A stretch of 64,000 nt of DNA from Orenia metallireducens (GCF_003001995.1 NZ_PVNB01000011.1:1-64000); one strand, 5' to 3'; counted from the first letter of the stretch, positions 20,085 through 28,807 are shown. The notes: generated from the letters alone by a model not told the origin. Numbers and translations: made by a program.

Positions 20085-20786
20085 ATGAAGAGGTTATTAA
20101 TGATAATATTTGCTGTAATCATACTCTCTGTACCTGCTTTTGCTGACAGTTATGAAGAGTTGGAGGAGTCTGGTCAGATAGTAGAGGTGGAGATGGAGAA
20201 TGAATTGCCCCTCTATATTAGGGCAGGGGTTGGATTGAAAGTAGAGAGATTAGAGTTGAATTTAGATCAGATAAATAGTTTATTGGCTACTGCTGATGTG
20301 GACTTTCCTGCTTTAGATGAGCCGATGATGCTTTATGGAATTGAGGGGGTAGGAGGAGTCAGAAATGGGAATATCTATGGAGTTTATCTCCTCCATGGTA
20401 GAAATAGGAGTAGAGGTAGCAATGGTGAGACGGCTGAGTTATCCTTGACCTATGGTGGCTTTATCTATCAACGGGGCATCTATATGAAGAAGAATACAGA
20501 TATCTCTATTGGAACTGGGATAGGATATGGACGTAGTAGATTGGAGTTATTGCATCATAAGGGAGATCCTTTTTCAGAGGCGACTGGTAGTACTTTAGAG
20601 AAAGATTTTCTCTTATTGGAGCCTACTATCAATCTTCATCATCAGTTAACCCCAGTTATAGGAATAGATTGTTCCTTAGGATATTTAATGAGTTATGATT
20701 TAGATGATGGTTGGGGCTTGAGTGAATATGATTTGGATGAGTTTGAAGGTGGGAGTGTGAGTTTGCGGGTTAATTTCGGGATGTAA
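20085..20786 (+). CDS. Predicted outer-membrane beta-barrel protein
   Basis: 233-aa secreted protein with signal peptide MKRLLMIIFAVIILSVPAFA. The mature part alternates polar and hydrophobic residues in short stretches rich in Gly, Tyr and Leu (YGIEGVGGVRNGNIYGVYLL, SIGTGIGYGRSRLELL) and ends in SLRVNFGM, close to the aromatic C-terminus of porin-like barrels. I take ATG 20085 as start because AGAGGTGA (20072-20079) is 5 nt away. The GTG at 20076 lies inside that site. Specific role unknown, perhaps tied to the exporter upstream. Confidence 0.7.
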   Translation: MKRLLMIIFAVIILSVPAFADSYEELEESGQIVEVEMENELPLYIRAGVGLKVERLELNLDQINSLLATADVDFPALDEPMMLYGIEGVGGVRNGNIYGVYLLHGRNRSRGSNGETAELSLTYGGFIYQRGIYMKKNTDISIGTGIGYGRSRLELLHHKGDPFSEATGSTLEKDFLLLEPTINLHHQLTPVIGIDCSLGYLMSYDLDDGWGLSEYDLDEFEGGSVSLRVNFGM

Positions 20787-20888
20787 ATTATTTATAGTGA
20801 GACTTGATTAATATTAAATTCCGCTTACTTTTCCTAAGTTAGTGTCTGCAATAGTGGTAAATGAAAATATGATTTTTTAGATTTTATG

Positions 20889-20925
20889 GTCAATTCTCTA
20901 TTTGGGGATTGGCTTTTTTTCTTTT
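20889..20925 (+). terminator. Terminator after the outer-membrane protein gene
   Basis: GTCAATTCTC pairs with GGGGATTGGC (one bulge, two G-T pairs), followed by seven T. The rest of the 20787-21085 gap is AT-rich with no gene seen. Confidence 0.75.
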
Positions 20926-21085
20926 TGGTTATCTAGAAATGTAATGATTGTTAGCTAGTGGAAGGGAAAGATGTAATATGTTATAATATTGGTATATTTT
21001 GTTTAGACATAGAAATAATTTTTATATTTATTCGATTTAAAATTTAAAAGTTGATAAATATTATTTATTTAGGGGGCTAAGATAA

Positions 21086-21400
21086 ATGTCGGAGTTCATA
21101 GTTCCACCAAATCATTTTAAATTCAAAGCTAAAAAATTGCTTGGAGAGGTTGAAGGGAAGATTGTAGAGTCTTCAGTGGCATATATTGAAAGTGGTGGAG
21201 GAGGACCTCGACCGAGTCATACCCATTCCCATGATCACCTCTTTATTATAGTGGAAGGTTCTGCTAGTATTGAGATTGAAGGAGAGAAGATAAAAGTAGA
21301 AAGTGACGAATCAATTCTAGTACCTGGCAGAAAACTTCATTCTGTCTGGAATGAAGCTGATGAACTGTTAAAGATGATTGGGATAACAATCAAGTCTTAA
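21086..21400 (+). CDS. Small cupin-domain protein
   Basis: 104-aa single-domain cupin. The metal motif is HTHSHDH around residues 45-51, with GSASIEIEGEKIKV and VPGRKLHSVWN forming the rest of the barrel and the third His. Such proteins bind a metal and a small ligand, for example as sugar or organic-acid isomerases or sensors. The substrate cannot be read from sequence. It ends 32 nt before a metallo-hydrolase gene and may be co-transcribed with it. Confidence 0.85.
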   Translation: MSEFIVPPNHFKFKAKKLLGEVEGKIVESSVAYIESGGGGPRPSHTHSHDHLFIIVEGSASIEIEGEKIKVESDESILVPGRKLHSVWNEADELLKMIGITIKS

Positions 21401-21432
21401 TAGATTATAAAAAATAGTTAAGAGGTGGGAAG

Positions 21433-22269
21433 ATGAAGTTAACTGTTCTGATTGATAATAATACTTTAACTGATAGATATTTTATTGGTGAACCTGGAAT
21501 CTCTTTTTTTATTGAAAGTGAAGGGTTCAAGCTCTTATTTGATGCGGGATACTCCGATGCTTTTATCCAAAATGCAATTAAGCTGGATTTGGACTTATTG
21601 GATATTGATTATATAGTTTTGTCCCATGGACACCTTGACCATACCTGGGGATTAGAACCCCTTGTTCGTAAGTATATGGAGAGTAAGCTTGAGGGGAAGG
21701 TGATAAAGAATCCTCAATTAATAGCCCACCCCTTTGTCTTTCAGCCTAAATATGTAGACCAGTTTTCTATAGGTACTAATCTATCGGAGGAGTTTATTAA
21801 AAGCATATTCTCTTTAAAGCTAAGTAAAGAGCCGATTTGGCTTACAGATAAGCTGGTCTTCTTAGGTGAAATTCCACGGGAGTTTAAATTTGAAGGAAAT
21901 CATCCCATAGGGGTTAGAAAGTTAGCAGATTTAGAGGTTGATGATTATCTGTTAGATGATTCGGCACTGGTGTTTATTTCAACAGCTGGTTTAGTTATTA
22001 TTACTGGATGTTCTCATGCTGGTATCTGTAATATAGTTGAGCAGGCTAAGAAGGTGACTGGGATTGATGCGGTGAGTGAGATTATTGGAGGCTTTCACTT
22101 GTTAAGCCCTAATGTTGAACAATTGGAAAAGACTAAGGAGTACATATCTAATTTAAATTTAAGAGGGTTATATCCCTGCCATTGTACTGATTTGCAAAGT
22201 AAGATTGAACTAGCAAAGGTAGCAGAAGTTAGAGAAGTAGGTGTGGGGTTGGAGTTAGAGCTTAATTAA
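21433..22269 (+). CDS. Metallo-beta-lactamase-fold hydrolase, dihydropterin-phosphate-synthase-like
   Basis: 278 aa. The canonical zinc motif SHGHLDHTWG is present, with NNTLTDRYFIGEPG at the N-terminus, VFISTAGLVIITGCSHAGIC in the middle and PCHCTDLQSK near the end. This set is typical of the group annotated as 7,8-dihydropterin-6-methyl-4-aminobenzene-phosphate synthase-like hydrolases, better known from methanogens. The true substrate in a Firmicute is unclear. AGGTGGGAAG precedes the ATG. Confidence 0.8.
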   Translation: MKLTVLIDNNTLTDRYFIGEPGISFFIESEGFKLLFDAGYSDAFIQNAIKLDLDLLDIDYIVLSHGHLDHTWGLEPLVRKYMESKLEGKVIKNPQLIAHPFVFQPKYVDQFSIGTNLSEEFIKSIFSLKLSKEPIWLTDKLVFLGEIPREFKFEGNHPIGVRKLADLEVDDYLLDDSALVFISTAGLVIITGCSHAGICNIVEQAKKVTGIDAVSEIIGGFHLLSPNVEQLEKTKEYISNLNLRGLYPCHCTDLQSKIELAKVAEVREVGVGLELELN

Positions 22270-22343
22270 AATTATCTTAATAGTAAGGTTATATTTATGG
22301 ATTATTGATAGAGGCAGCTGTTATATTACTTGGAGGGATTATA

Positions 22344-22916
22344 ATGTTATTTGATTATCTAGAAGAGAAAAAGTGGAGTGATATATCAAGAGAAGAGAGA
22401 TTTTTTGTTTCTGAATTATACCATGATTTTAAAAGAGATAAAGAACAGTGTTTATCCTTTATAAAAGAAAATATTATTGGTGATAATAAAACTGATGTCA
22501 TTAATATCATTAGTGATGTAGAGAATGTAGAAGTTGCTTTTGAAGTCTGCCTTTATAGAGATTTATATAAATACTTAGGGAAAAGCATCCAAAAATCTAT
22601 ATTTCCTCAAAAGCGTACCTTTGACTTATGCATATTCACAGAAAAGGGCATATTGATTATTGAAGCAAAGGCTAATCAAGGTTATGATGGGGAACAGTTG
22701 TTAGATATACAAGAAGATAGAGATATATTTTTAAAAGAGATCTTTAAAGATAAAGATATTAAAATTGCAATAATCTCTATTCACTCAGGGAAGTATAATC
22801 CTCATAGACCAACATTAGAATATTTTGATGGTTATTTAACCTGGGAACAGATATCTAATAGATATATCGACAATAAAGCTATCTATCAAAGAGCTAATAA
22901 TATTTATAGGGACTAA
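22344..22916 (+). CDS. Uncharacterised protein with a possible PD-(D/E)XK nuclease fold
   Basis: 190 aa. I do not recognise the family. RTFDLCIFTEKGILIIEAKA resembles the core of PD-(D/E)XK nucleases: an Asp, a hydrophobic strand, then the E-x-K pair (EAK). The remainder is helical and charged. I choose the ATG at 22344, which has GGAGGG 6 nt upstream (22332-22337). A TTG at 22305 in the same frame lacks a site. It stands alone between two metallo-hydrolase genes with no visible restriction or toxin partner. Confidence 0.6.
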   Translation: MLFDYLEEKKWSDISREERFFVSELYHDFKRDKEQCLSFIKENIIGDNKTDVINIISDVENVEVAFEVCLYRDLYKYLGKSIQKSIFPQKRTFDLCIFTEKGILIIEAKANQGYDGEQLLDIQEDRDIFLKEIFKDKDIKIAIISIHSGKYNPHRPTLEYFDGYLTWEQISNRYIDNKAIYQRANNIYRD

Positions 22917-22974
22917 TCGATACTTAATTATCGGAATATTTTCTAAGAAAAAGTTCATCATAATAATTATAAAA

Positions 22975-23030
22975 CCATAAGTGACAATAAGCTTTTATTT
23001 ATCACTCATTACCCGTTAATCGTCACTAAA
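22975..23030 (+). repeat. Simple-word intergenic repeat segment
   Basis: AAGTGACAATAAGC on the left faces ATCACTCATTACCCGTTAAT and CGTCACT on the right, partly inverted. It belongs to the GTGACGAGTAAC-like family described in the findings. Confidence 0.5.
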
Positions 23031-23045
23031 TCTGGAGGTGTTACC

Positions 23046-23786
23046 ATGAAACTAACAGTTCTAGGCAATCGTTCTCCTTTTCCAGTTAAGGATGGAGGAT
23101 GCCCCAGTTACTTATTAGAGTCTGATAATCAGAAGATATTAATAGATATCGGTCCTGACTCATTACAGGAGTTAAACAAGCATATCAACTATTATGACTT
23201 GACTGCTATCGTGATCTCCCATCTTCATGGAGATCATTTTCAGGACTTATTGCCTTTACACTATGCTATAATGCTCGATATCATGGCTGGTAGGCGAAAG
23301 GAAGCTTTAGCAGTTTACTTACCCTTTGATGAAGGACAAGAGCTAGATTTTATCAGGTCAAAGGTAGGTAAGGAGTATCATCTGCAGCCAATTGATGAGT
23401 CTATTAAGTTAAGCTTTGGAAACTTAAACTTTTCTTTTAAGCGAACTAAGCATCCTAAGGAATGTTATGGAATGAGGATTAGCAATGGTACTAAAATTTT
23501 AGGTTACACAGCTGATACTGGTTGGGATGAGAGTTTAATCTCTTTTCTAAGTAGTACAGATTTATTAATGGTAGAATCCAGCTTGTTAGAGCAGGATAAG
23601 GACAAGACTAAGCTGGGACATCTAACTGTCAAAGAAGCAGTCAACTTTGGGGTACAAGCCAAGACTAAACAACTGCTCTTAACCCATTTAGGAGCATATT
23701 ATCCTAGAGAAGAGATTGAAGCAGAGGTAGAACAAGTAGATATTCCTGTGGAGATTAGCAGGGTAGGAGTGAGTTATCAAGTGTAA
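23046..23786 (+). CDS. Metallo-beta-lactamase-fold hydrolase, YhfI/RNase Z-like
   Basis: 246 aa with the core motif SHLHGDHFQDLLPL, an N-terminal LGNRSPFP, and late motifs LGYTADTGWDE, MVESSL and LLLTHLG. This is the ElaC/YhfI branch of the superfamily, related to tRNA 3'-processing endonucleases but shorter. Whether it acts on RNA or on a small molecule cannot be decided. GGAGGTG lies 6 nt before the ATG. A strong terminator follows. Confidence 0.85.
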   Translation: MKLTVLGNRSPFPVKDGGCPSYLLESDNQKILIDIGPDSLQELNKHINYYDLTAIVISHLHGDHFQDLLPLHYAIMLDIMAGRRKEALAVYLPFDEGQELDFIRSKVGKEYHLQPIDESIKLSFGNLNFSFKRTKHPKECYGMRISNGTKILGYTADTGWDESLISFLSSTDLLMVESSLLEQDKDKTKLGHLTVKEAVNFGVQAKTKQLLLTHLGAYYPREEIEAEVEQVDIPVEISRVGVSYQV

Positions 23787-23810
23787 TCTTAATTACTAAT
23801 TATAAATCCT

Positions 23811-23863
23811 AAAAGGACTTTCCTCTATTTAAGCAGAAGTTATAGAGGGGAGTCTTTATTTTT
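23811..23863 (+). terminator. Terminator before the fumarase genes
   Basis: AAAGGACTTTCCTCTAT pairs imperfectly with ATAGAGGGGAGTCTTT, followed by ATTTTT. Confidence 0.85.
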
Positions 23864-23955
23864 GGGATTTAATATTGATATTTAGCCAATTATTTGTAAG
23901 TATATAGATGAAGAGAACTATCAACTTTCAATTATAAAAATAGGGAGGCAGTAAG

Positions 23956-24801
23956 ATGAGAACTATAAAAGCTGAGGAGATTAGTAGAGCAGTAGCCAAG
24001 CTTTGTATTGATGCAAACTATAACTTAGGAGAAGATATAGTTAATGAGTATAAATTAGCATATCAGCGAGAAAACTCTGATGTAGCTAAGGAGATTTTAC
24101 AGCAGCTAAGTAAGAATGCTGAGATTGCCAAGGAGGATCAAGTACCAATCTGTCAAGATACAGGGATGGCTGTTATCTTTTTAGAGCTGGGACAAGACTT
24201 AAGGGTAGTTGAAGGAGATTTATATCAAGCTATTAACCAAGGTGTAAGTGCTGGATATACCGAGGGTTATTTGAGAAAGTCTGTAGTTAATGATCCTTTG
24301 ATTCAACGGAAGAATACTGAGGATAATACTCCAGCAGTCATTCATACCGAGATTGTTCCTGGAGATCAATTGAAGATAACAGTAGCACCAAAGGGATTTG
24401 GTAGTGAGAATATGAGCCAGTTGAAGATGCTTAGACCGACTGATGGAGTAGAAGGGCTTAAAACCTTTGTCTTAAAGGTAGTCAAGGAGGCTGGACCAAA
24501 TCCCTGTCCCCCTATTGTAGTAGGAATAGGAATTGGAGGAACAGTAGAGAAGGCAGCACTATTGGCTAAGAAGTCTTTATTAAGACCTCTAGGTGTCTAT
24601 AATGATGATGAGAAGTTTAAGAATTTAGAGCAAGAGCTATTAGAAGAGGTAAACCGATTAGATATTGGACCACAGGGTCTAGGAGGACTGACAACAGCTC
24701 TAGCAGTAAATATCGAAACCTATCCAACCCATATTGCTGGATTACCAGTAGTGGTTAATATCAACTGCCATGTAGCACGACATAAAGAGGTAGTTTTATA
24801 A
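23956..24801 (+). CDS. fumA: Fumarate hydratase class I, alpha subunit
   Basis: N-terminal half of the two-subunit, oxygen-sensitive [4Fe-4S] fumarase that interconverts fumarate and malate. 281 aa. Three Cys stand in the cluster positions: VPICQDTGMAV, GPNPCPPIVVGIG and NINCHVARH. The related L-tartrate dehydratase alpha subunit cannot be fully excluded, but the close partner at 24899 and family length favour fumarase. GGGAGGCAG precedes the ATG. The next gene encodes the beta subunit, 97 nt on across a hairpin-forming repeat. Confidence 0.88.
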   Translation: MRTIKAEEISRAVAKLCIDANYNLGEDIVNEYKLAYQRENSDVAKEILQQLSKNAEIAKEDQVPICQDTGMAVIFLELGQDLRVVEGDLYQAINQGVSAGYTEGYLRKSVVNDPLIQRKNTEDNTPAVIHTEIVPGDQLKITVAPKGFGSENMSQLKMLRPTDGVEGLKTFVLKVVKEAGPNPCPPIVVGIGIGGTVEKAALLAKKSLLRPLGVYNDDEKFKNLEQELLEEVNRLDIGPQGLGGLTTALAVNIETYPTHIAGLPVVVNINCHVARHKEVVL

Positions 24802-24802
24802 A

Positions 24803-24880
24803 AAGTGTGAGTGTGAGGGATTAGTGTGAGCTAAAAACTAAGATGCTTTAATACTCACACTCACACCGACACTGATACTA
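24803..24880 (+). repeat. Intergenic inverted repeat between fumarase subunit genes
   Basis: AGTGTGAGTGTGAGGGATTA on the left faces ACTCACACTCACACCGACAC on the right across about 25 nt. No T-run follows, so it is not a standard terminator. A near twin lies at 58283-58350 before trpB. Confidence 0.7.
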
Positions 24881-24898
24881 ATAAAGGAGGATTAAATC

Positions 24899-25432
24899 AT
24901 GGCTAAAGTTAGCTTAACAACGCCAGTTACAGAAGAGCAGATTAGGAGTTTAGAAGCAGGAGATAAGGTCTTATTATCTGGAGTAGTCTATACAGCTCGT
25001 GATGCAGCCCATAAGAGGTTGGTTGAAGCTTTAGATGAAGGGGAGGAGTTACCCTTTGCAGTAGAAGGAAATGCTATCTATTATGTAGGACCATGTCCTG
25101 CCAAGCCTGGAGAAGTAATAGGTTCTGCTGGGCCAACTACTAGTTATAGAATGGATCCTTTTGCACCAAGGTTAATCAAAGAAGGATTAAGAATTATGAT
25201 TGGTAAAGGTGAGCGAAATGATGAGGTAATCGATGCAATGAAAGCTCAAGGTGCTGTTTATTTAGGTGCAATTGGAGGAGCAGCAGCCTTAATCAGCAAA
25301 TGTATTAAAGAAGCAGAGGTTATTGCCTATGATGATTTAGGAACAGAAGCAGTAAGAAGATTGCTAGTAGAAGATTTACCTGTTATCTGTGTGATTGATA
25401 GCCAAGGTAATAACTTATATAGAAGAGACTAA
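24899..25432 (+). CDS. fumB: Fumarate hydratase class I, beta subunit
   Basis: 177 aa, the C-terminal half of class I fumarase. Characteristic stretches are SGVVYTARDAAHKRL, YVGPCPAKPGEVIGSAGPTT and GAVYLGAIGGAAALI. Together with the alpha subunit it forms the active enzyme in the cytoplasm. AAAGGAGG is 8 nt before the ATG. The same reservation about tartrate dehydratase applies. Confidence 0.88.
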   Translation: MAKVSLTTPVTEEQIRSLEAGDKVLLSGVVYTARDAAHKRLVEALDEGEELPFAVEGNAIYYVGPCPAKPGEVIGSAGPTTSYRMDPFAPRLIKEGLRIMIGKGERNDEVIDAMKAQGAVYLGAIGGAAALISKCIKEAEVIAYDDLGTEAVRRLLVEDLPVICVIDSQGNNLYRRD

Positions 25433-25436
25433 CATT

Positions 25437-25512
25437 AAGTTTAAATTTGAGTTTGAGTCTAAGTCTAAGAATTATTTCCACTTAATCTTCGGCTCGCTCT
25501 TAAACTTAAATT
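25437..25512 (+). repeat. Intergenic imperfect inverted repeat
   Basis: TAAGTTTAAATTTGAGTTTG on the left faces GCTCTTAAACTTAAATTCC on the right, with short repeats of AGTCTAAG between. Same style as 11838-11912. Confidence 0.55.
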
Positions 25513-25623
25513 CCATTTCTACAGGATAATTATTATAATTATTGAAAGAATAAAATAGAGCATATAATTATGTTAACACAAACACCATACATAGAAAAAT
25601 ACGTTTGAAAGGGAGAGATGTTA

Positions 25624-26370
25624 ATGTCAAGAGTTGATGGTAGAGAGAGAAAAGAGCAATTAAGAGAGATTAAAATAACTAGAAATTTTACTAAATATGC
25701 GGAAGGTTCTGTGCTAATTGAAGCAGGAGATACAAAAGTAATCTGTAATGCCAGTGTTCAAGATAGTGTTCCTTATTTCTTAAGAGGGCAAGGTCAAGGA
25801 TGGTTGACAGCAGAATATTCAATGCTACCTAGAGCAACCCAAGATAGGAATGTTAGAGAGGCAGCGAAAGGTAAGTTAAGTGGACGGACTCAAGAGATTA
25901 AACGATTAATTGGTAGAGCACTACGCTCAGTTGTTGATTTAGAGAAATTAGGTGAGAGGACTATCTGGATAGATTGTGATGTTATCCAAGCAGATGGAGG
26001 AACGAGAACAGCCTCTATCACAGGAGCTTTTGTAGCGATGGTAGATGCCTTTTCTTATATGATAGAAAATAAAATGATTAGTCAATTACCATTAAAAGAT
26101 TTTGTAGCAGCTGTAAGTGTGGGAATAGTAGATGGAGAATTATTATTAGACTTGTGTTATCAAGAAGATTCTAATGCTCATGTAGATATGAACCTAGTAA
26201 TGACAGGCAAAGGTGAGATTATAGAGATACAAGGAACAGGAGAAGAAAACCCATTTTCAAAAGAAAATATGTTTAAGCTAGTTCATATAGCAGAAAAGGG
26301 AGTAAAAGAGTTGATTCAATATCAAAAAGAAGCTTTGGGCGAGACGGTGGAGATGTTTAAGGGGGAGTAA
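25624..26370 (+). CDS. rph: Ribonuclease PH
   Basis: Phosphorolytic 3'-5' exoribonuclease that trims tRNA 3' ends. 248 aa. Conserved parts are [13 protein letters not shown] at the start, [17 protein letters not shown], and the phosphate-site region [23 protein letters not shown] 25624 is preferred to ATG 25618 because the GAAAGGGAGAG site needs the longer spacer. It is coupled to rdgB three bases downstream, a common pair in Firmicutes. Confidence 0.95.
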   Translation: MSRVDGRERKEQLREIKITRNFTKYAEGSVLIEAGDTKVICNASVQDSVPYFLRGQGQGWLTAEYSMLPRATQDRNVREAAKGKLSGRTQEIKRLIGRALRSVVDLEKLGERTIWIDCDVIQADGGTRTASITGAFVAMVDAFSYMIENKMISQLPLKDFVAAVSVGIVDGELLLDLCYQEDSNAHVDMNLVMTGKGEIIEIQGTGEENPFSKENMFKLVHIAEKGVKELIQYQKEALGETVEMFKGE

Positions 26371-26373
26371 GTA

Positions 26374-26958
26374 ATGAAGCTGTTTTTAGCAACGGGAAAT
26401 CAACATAAGATAGAAGAGATGAAGAAGATCTTAGCAGATACAGATATAGAGATTCTTTCTAAAAACGATATTGAGACCATGCCAGAGGTGATAGAAGACC
26501 AAGATACTTTTATTGGTAATTCCCTTAAAAAGGCTAGAGAGATTGCTGAGTATATAGGTATGGCTACTATTGCCGATGATTCTGGCTTGGTTGTTCAAGC
26601 TTTAAATGGTCAGCCTGGGGTGTATTCAGCCCGTTTTGCTGGGGAGAATGCTACGGATCAAGAGAATAATCAAAAGTTATTAGAATTATTGAAAGATATC
26701 CCTCTAGCAGAGAGAGAGGCTTATTTTATCTGTGCCATGGCATTTGTATCTACTGAAGGTAAAGAATATACGGTAACAGGTAAGTGCCATGGTCATATTA
26801 CTTTTAAGGCACAAGGGGAAGAAGGATTTGGGTATGATCCACTATTTATTCCTAAGGGATATAAGAAGAGTTTTGCCCAATTAGGAAGTGAAGTTAAGAA
26901 TAAGATTAGCCATAGAGCTAAAGCTTTAGATAAGATGAAGGATTATTTGATAAAATAA
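26374..26958 (+). CDS. rdgB: XTP/dITP diphosphatase
   Basis: House-cleaning nucleotide pyrophosphatase that removes ITP, dITP and XTP from the pool. 194 aa with the N-terminal SxxTGNxxK-like motif FLATGNQHKIEEM, ADDSGLVVQALNGQPGVYSA with the catalytic Asp pair, and the C-terminal FGYDPLFIPKG and SHRAKAL. GGGGGAG lies upstream at the end of rph. A perfect palindrome follows the gene. Confidence 0.95.
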   Translation: MKLFLATGNQHKIEEMKKILADTDIEILSKNDIETMPEVIEDQDTFIGNSLKKAREIAEYIGMATIADDSGLVVQALNGQPGVYSARFAGENATDQENNQKLLELLKDIPLAEREAYFICAMAFVSTEGKEYTVTGKCHGHITFKAQGEEGFGYDPLFIPKGYKKSFAQLGSEVKNKISHRAKALDKMKDYLIK

Positions 26959-26978
26959 TTGTATCAAGTTATAAGTAT

Positions 26979-27010
26979 AAATAACCACAGGTTTAAACCT
27001 GTGGTTATTT
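26979..27010. terminator. Perfect palindromic terminator
   Basis: AAATAACCACAGGTTT and its exact reverse complement form a 32-bp palindrome. The T-run is weak, but the stem is GC-rich for this genome. Confidence 0.8.
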
Positions 27011-27042
27011 ATACAGTTAAATTATAGTTAGGTGGTGAAATC

Positions 27043-27528
27043 ATGAAGCTGGCAGTATTCAGTGATGGACATGGACAGGGTCAAAGAATCAATCAAGTGG
27101 TACAAGAATTAGCAGATCTTGATTATATCATATATGCTGGAGATATAGTTGGAGATTTGGAAGAAGTGAAGGTATCAGAAGATGTAAAGATAATAGCTGT
27201 AAGAGGTAATTGTGATTATAGTATAGAATATCCTGAAGATCAATTGGCTCATATAGGAAATAAAAAATTTTTTTTAACTCATGGTCATAATTATATGATT
27301 AATTATGGATTGGACAAGCTATATTATAAAGCAAAGGAAGTAGAAGCAGATATAGTAGTTTTTGGTCATAGCCATCGGCGCTATGTTGTTGAAGAAGATG
27401 GCATTTTATTCTTTAATCCTGGAAGCATCTCTTCGCCTAGAGATGGTAAAGCTCCATCTTATGGTATAATTCAAATTAGAGATAATGGGATAATTTATAA
27501 GCATTTTGATTTTAAATCAAACAAATAG
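27043..27528 (+). CDS. Metallophosphoesterase, YfcE/MJ0936 family
   Basis: 161-aa calcineurin-like phosphodiesterase. Metal ligands are visible as FSDGHGQ (usually SDxHG), YAGDIVGD, VRGNCDY, THGHNY and FGHSHRR, and the closing NPGSISSPRDG is typical. Members hydrolyse phosphodiesters in vitro, with unknown natural substrate. Its position after rph-rdgB is a frequent clostridial arrangement. AGGTGGTG precedes the ATG. Confidence 0.9.
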   Translation: MKLAVFSDGHGQGQRINQVVQELADLDYIIYAGDIVGDLEEVKVSEDVKIIAVRGNCDYSIEYPEDQLAHIGNKKFFLTHGHNYMINYGLDKLYYKAKEVEADIVVFGHSHRRYVVEEDGILFFNPGSISSPRDGKAPSYGIIQIRDNGIIYKHFDFKSNK

Positions 27529-27607
27529 GATATTATAGATATATGGAGGAAAGAAGAGAATTATAGATCTAATTTATAATAATGATTATTATTCAACTTT
27601 TCTCCCT

Positions 27608-27636
27608 TTGACCTTGTCCCCTTTTTTATGTATACT
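27608..27636 (+). promoter_or_regulatory. Promoter of the tRNA cluster
   Basis: TTGACC at 27608-27613 and TATACT at 27631-27636 are separated by exactly 17 nt. It is 36 bp upstream of the first tRNA gene. Confidence 0.8.
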
Positions 27637-27671
27637 ATTAAATGTCGTAAGCGAGGTAAGTGGCAAAACAA

Positions 27672-27748
27672 CGGAGCATGGCGCAGTTTGGTAGCGCACC
27701 TGGTTTGGGACCAGGGGGTCGCAGGTTCAAATCCTGCTGCTCCGACCA
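27672..27748 (+). tRNA. tRNA-Pro (TGG)
   Basis: 77 nt including an encoded CCA. Acceptor arm CGGAGCA with TGCTCCG, anticodon TGG in CCTGGTTTGGGACCAGG, and T-loop GTTCAAATC. First gene of the cluster. Confidence 0.95.
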
Positions 27749-27849
27749 TTTAAATACAGTGAAGAGTAACGAGTGAGAAGTAAGCAATTAAGATCTTAAA
27801 GTTCTTAAACTAGTCACCGTTCACTACTAGCTGATTACTGATTTTACAT

Positions 27850-27926
27850 GCGGGAGTAGCTCAGTTGGCTAGAGCACCAGCCTTCCAAGCTGGGTGTCGC
27901 CAGTTCGAATCTGGTTTCCCGCTCCA
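27850..27926 (+). tRNA. tRNA-Gly (TCC), copy 1
   Basis: 77 nt with encoded CCA. Acceptor GCGGGAG with TTCCCGC, anticodon TCC in CCAGCCTTCCAAGCTGG. The sequence is identical to the copy at 28223. Confidence 0.95.
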
Positions 27927-28018
27927 TTATTACAATTAATAATGAATAGAGAATAATTAATAATTTGAATTCTTTTATTTATTATTTATGAATTAGTATG
28001 TATTAATTGTTTTACTAT

Positions 28019-28095
28019 GTGCCTGTAGCTCAGCCGGACAGAGCAACGGCCTTCTAAGCCGTGGGTCAGAGGTTCGAATCCTCTCAGGCATGCCA
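28019..28095 (+). tRNA. tRNA-Arg (TCT)
   Basis: 77 nt with encoded CCA. Acceptor GTGCCTG with CAGGCAT, anticodon TCT in ACGGCCTTCTAAGCCGT. Flanking sequence on the left resembles that before tRNA-Arg (ACG) at 28569. Confidence 0.95.
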
Positions 28096-28222
28096 TTTTA
28101 ATAAAATAGTTTCATTTAGAATAAACTGCTTATAGGCAGTATATTTTTTTATGTTTAAAACTTAGTCAATTTGAGATTAAAAATTTAAATTTTTAAACTT
28201 TAACTAGTAACTAAAGTATTGT

Positions 28223-28299
28223 GCGGGAGTAGCTCAGTTGGCTAGAGCACCAGCCTTCCAAGCTGGGTGTCGCCAGTTCGAATCTGGTTTCCCGCTCCA
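28223..28299 (+). tRNA. tRNA-Gly (TCC), copy 2
   Basis: Identical in all 77 nt to 27850-27926. The first about 37 nt of the downstream spacer are also similar (ATTACAATTAA.AATGAATA), which indicates a recent local duplication. Confidence 0.95.
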
Positions 28300-28383
28300 T
28301 CATTACAATTAACAATGAATAAATAATAATTAATATAGAAGTTGAAATAATGTTTTTCTTAAAGAATTAAAAAATCTTTATTT

Positions 28384-28486
28384 GCAATGAATTAACACGA
28401 ATTACAATAATCAAAGGCAAAAGAATAAATTAATAATTTAGAATTATCTTTGGTTTAAATTTGCGTAAATTAGCTAGATTCGTTGC
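28384..28486 (+). repeat. Dispersed MITE-like repeat, copy 3
   Basis: 103 bp, GCAATGAATTAACACGAATT at one end and GATTCGTTGC at the other. It aligns with copy 2 (10770-10872) throughout. It lies in the spacer of the second Gly-Arg tRNA block, and the corresponding spacer of the first block lacks it. Confidence 0.9.
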
Positions 28487-28568
28487 TAAATGAGTTTAAG
28501 TATTGATTTTTGATCAATGAAATTCTTTTTGTTATTTGTATACTATTATTTATTAATTGTTTTACTAT

Positions 28569-28645
<77 letters not shown>

Positions 28646-28761
28646 TCAACTAAAAATTGTTAAATTTAGTTAATATATAGATTGATTAACAAACTTTATA
28701 CATATTTATTAAAGTAAATTCATATTTTAAAATATATCTGTTTTCTAAAATCCTACTATAA

Positions 28762-28807
28762 GACCTCGGAACGACTACTAATTGTCGTCTCTCGAGGTAT
28801 TGTTTTT
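28762..28807 (+). terminator. Terminator of the tRNA cluster
   Basis: ACCTCG-ACGAC pairs with GTCGT-CGAGGT, with small internal loops and then TTGTTTTT. Confidence 0.85.

Noticed and set aside
27561-27749. Minus-strand ORF beginning MVGAAGFEPATPWSQ
   Set aside because: It is the antisense of tRNA-Pro. This translated tRNA peptide is a well-known false gene in many annotations.
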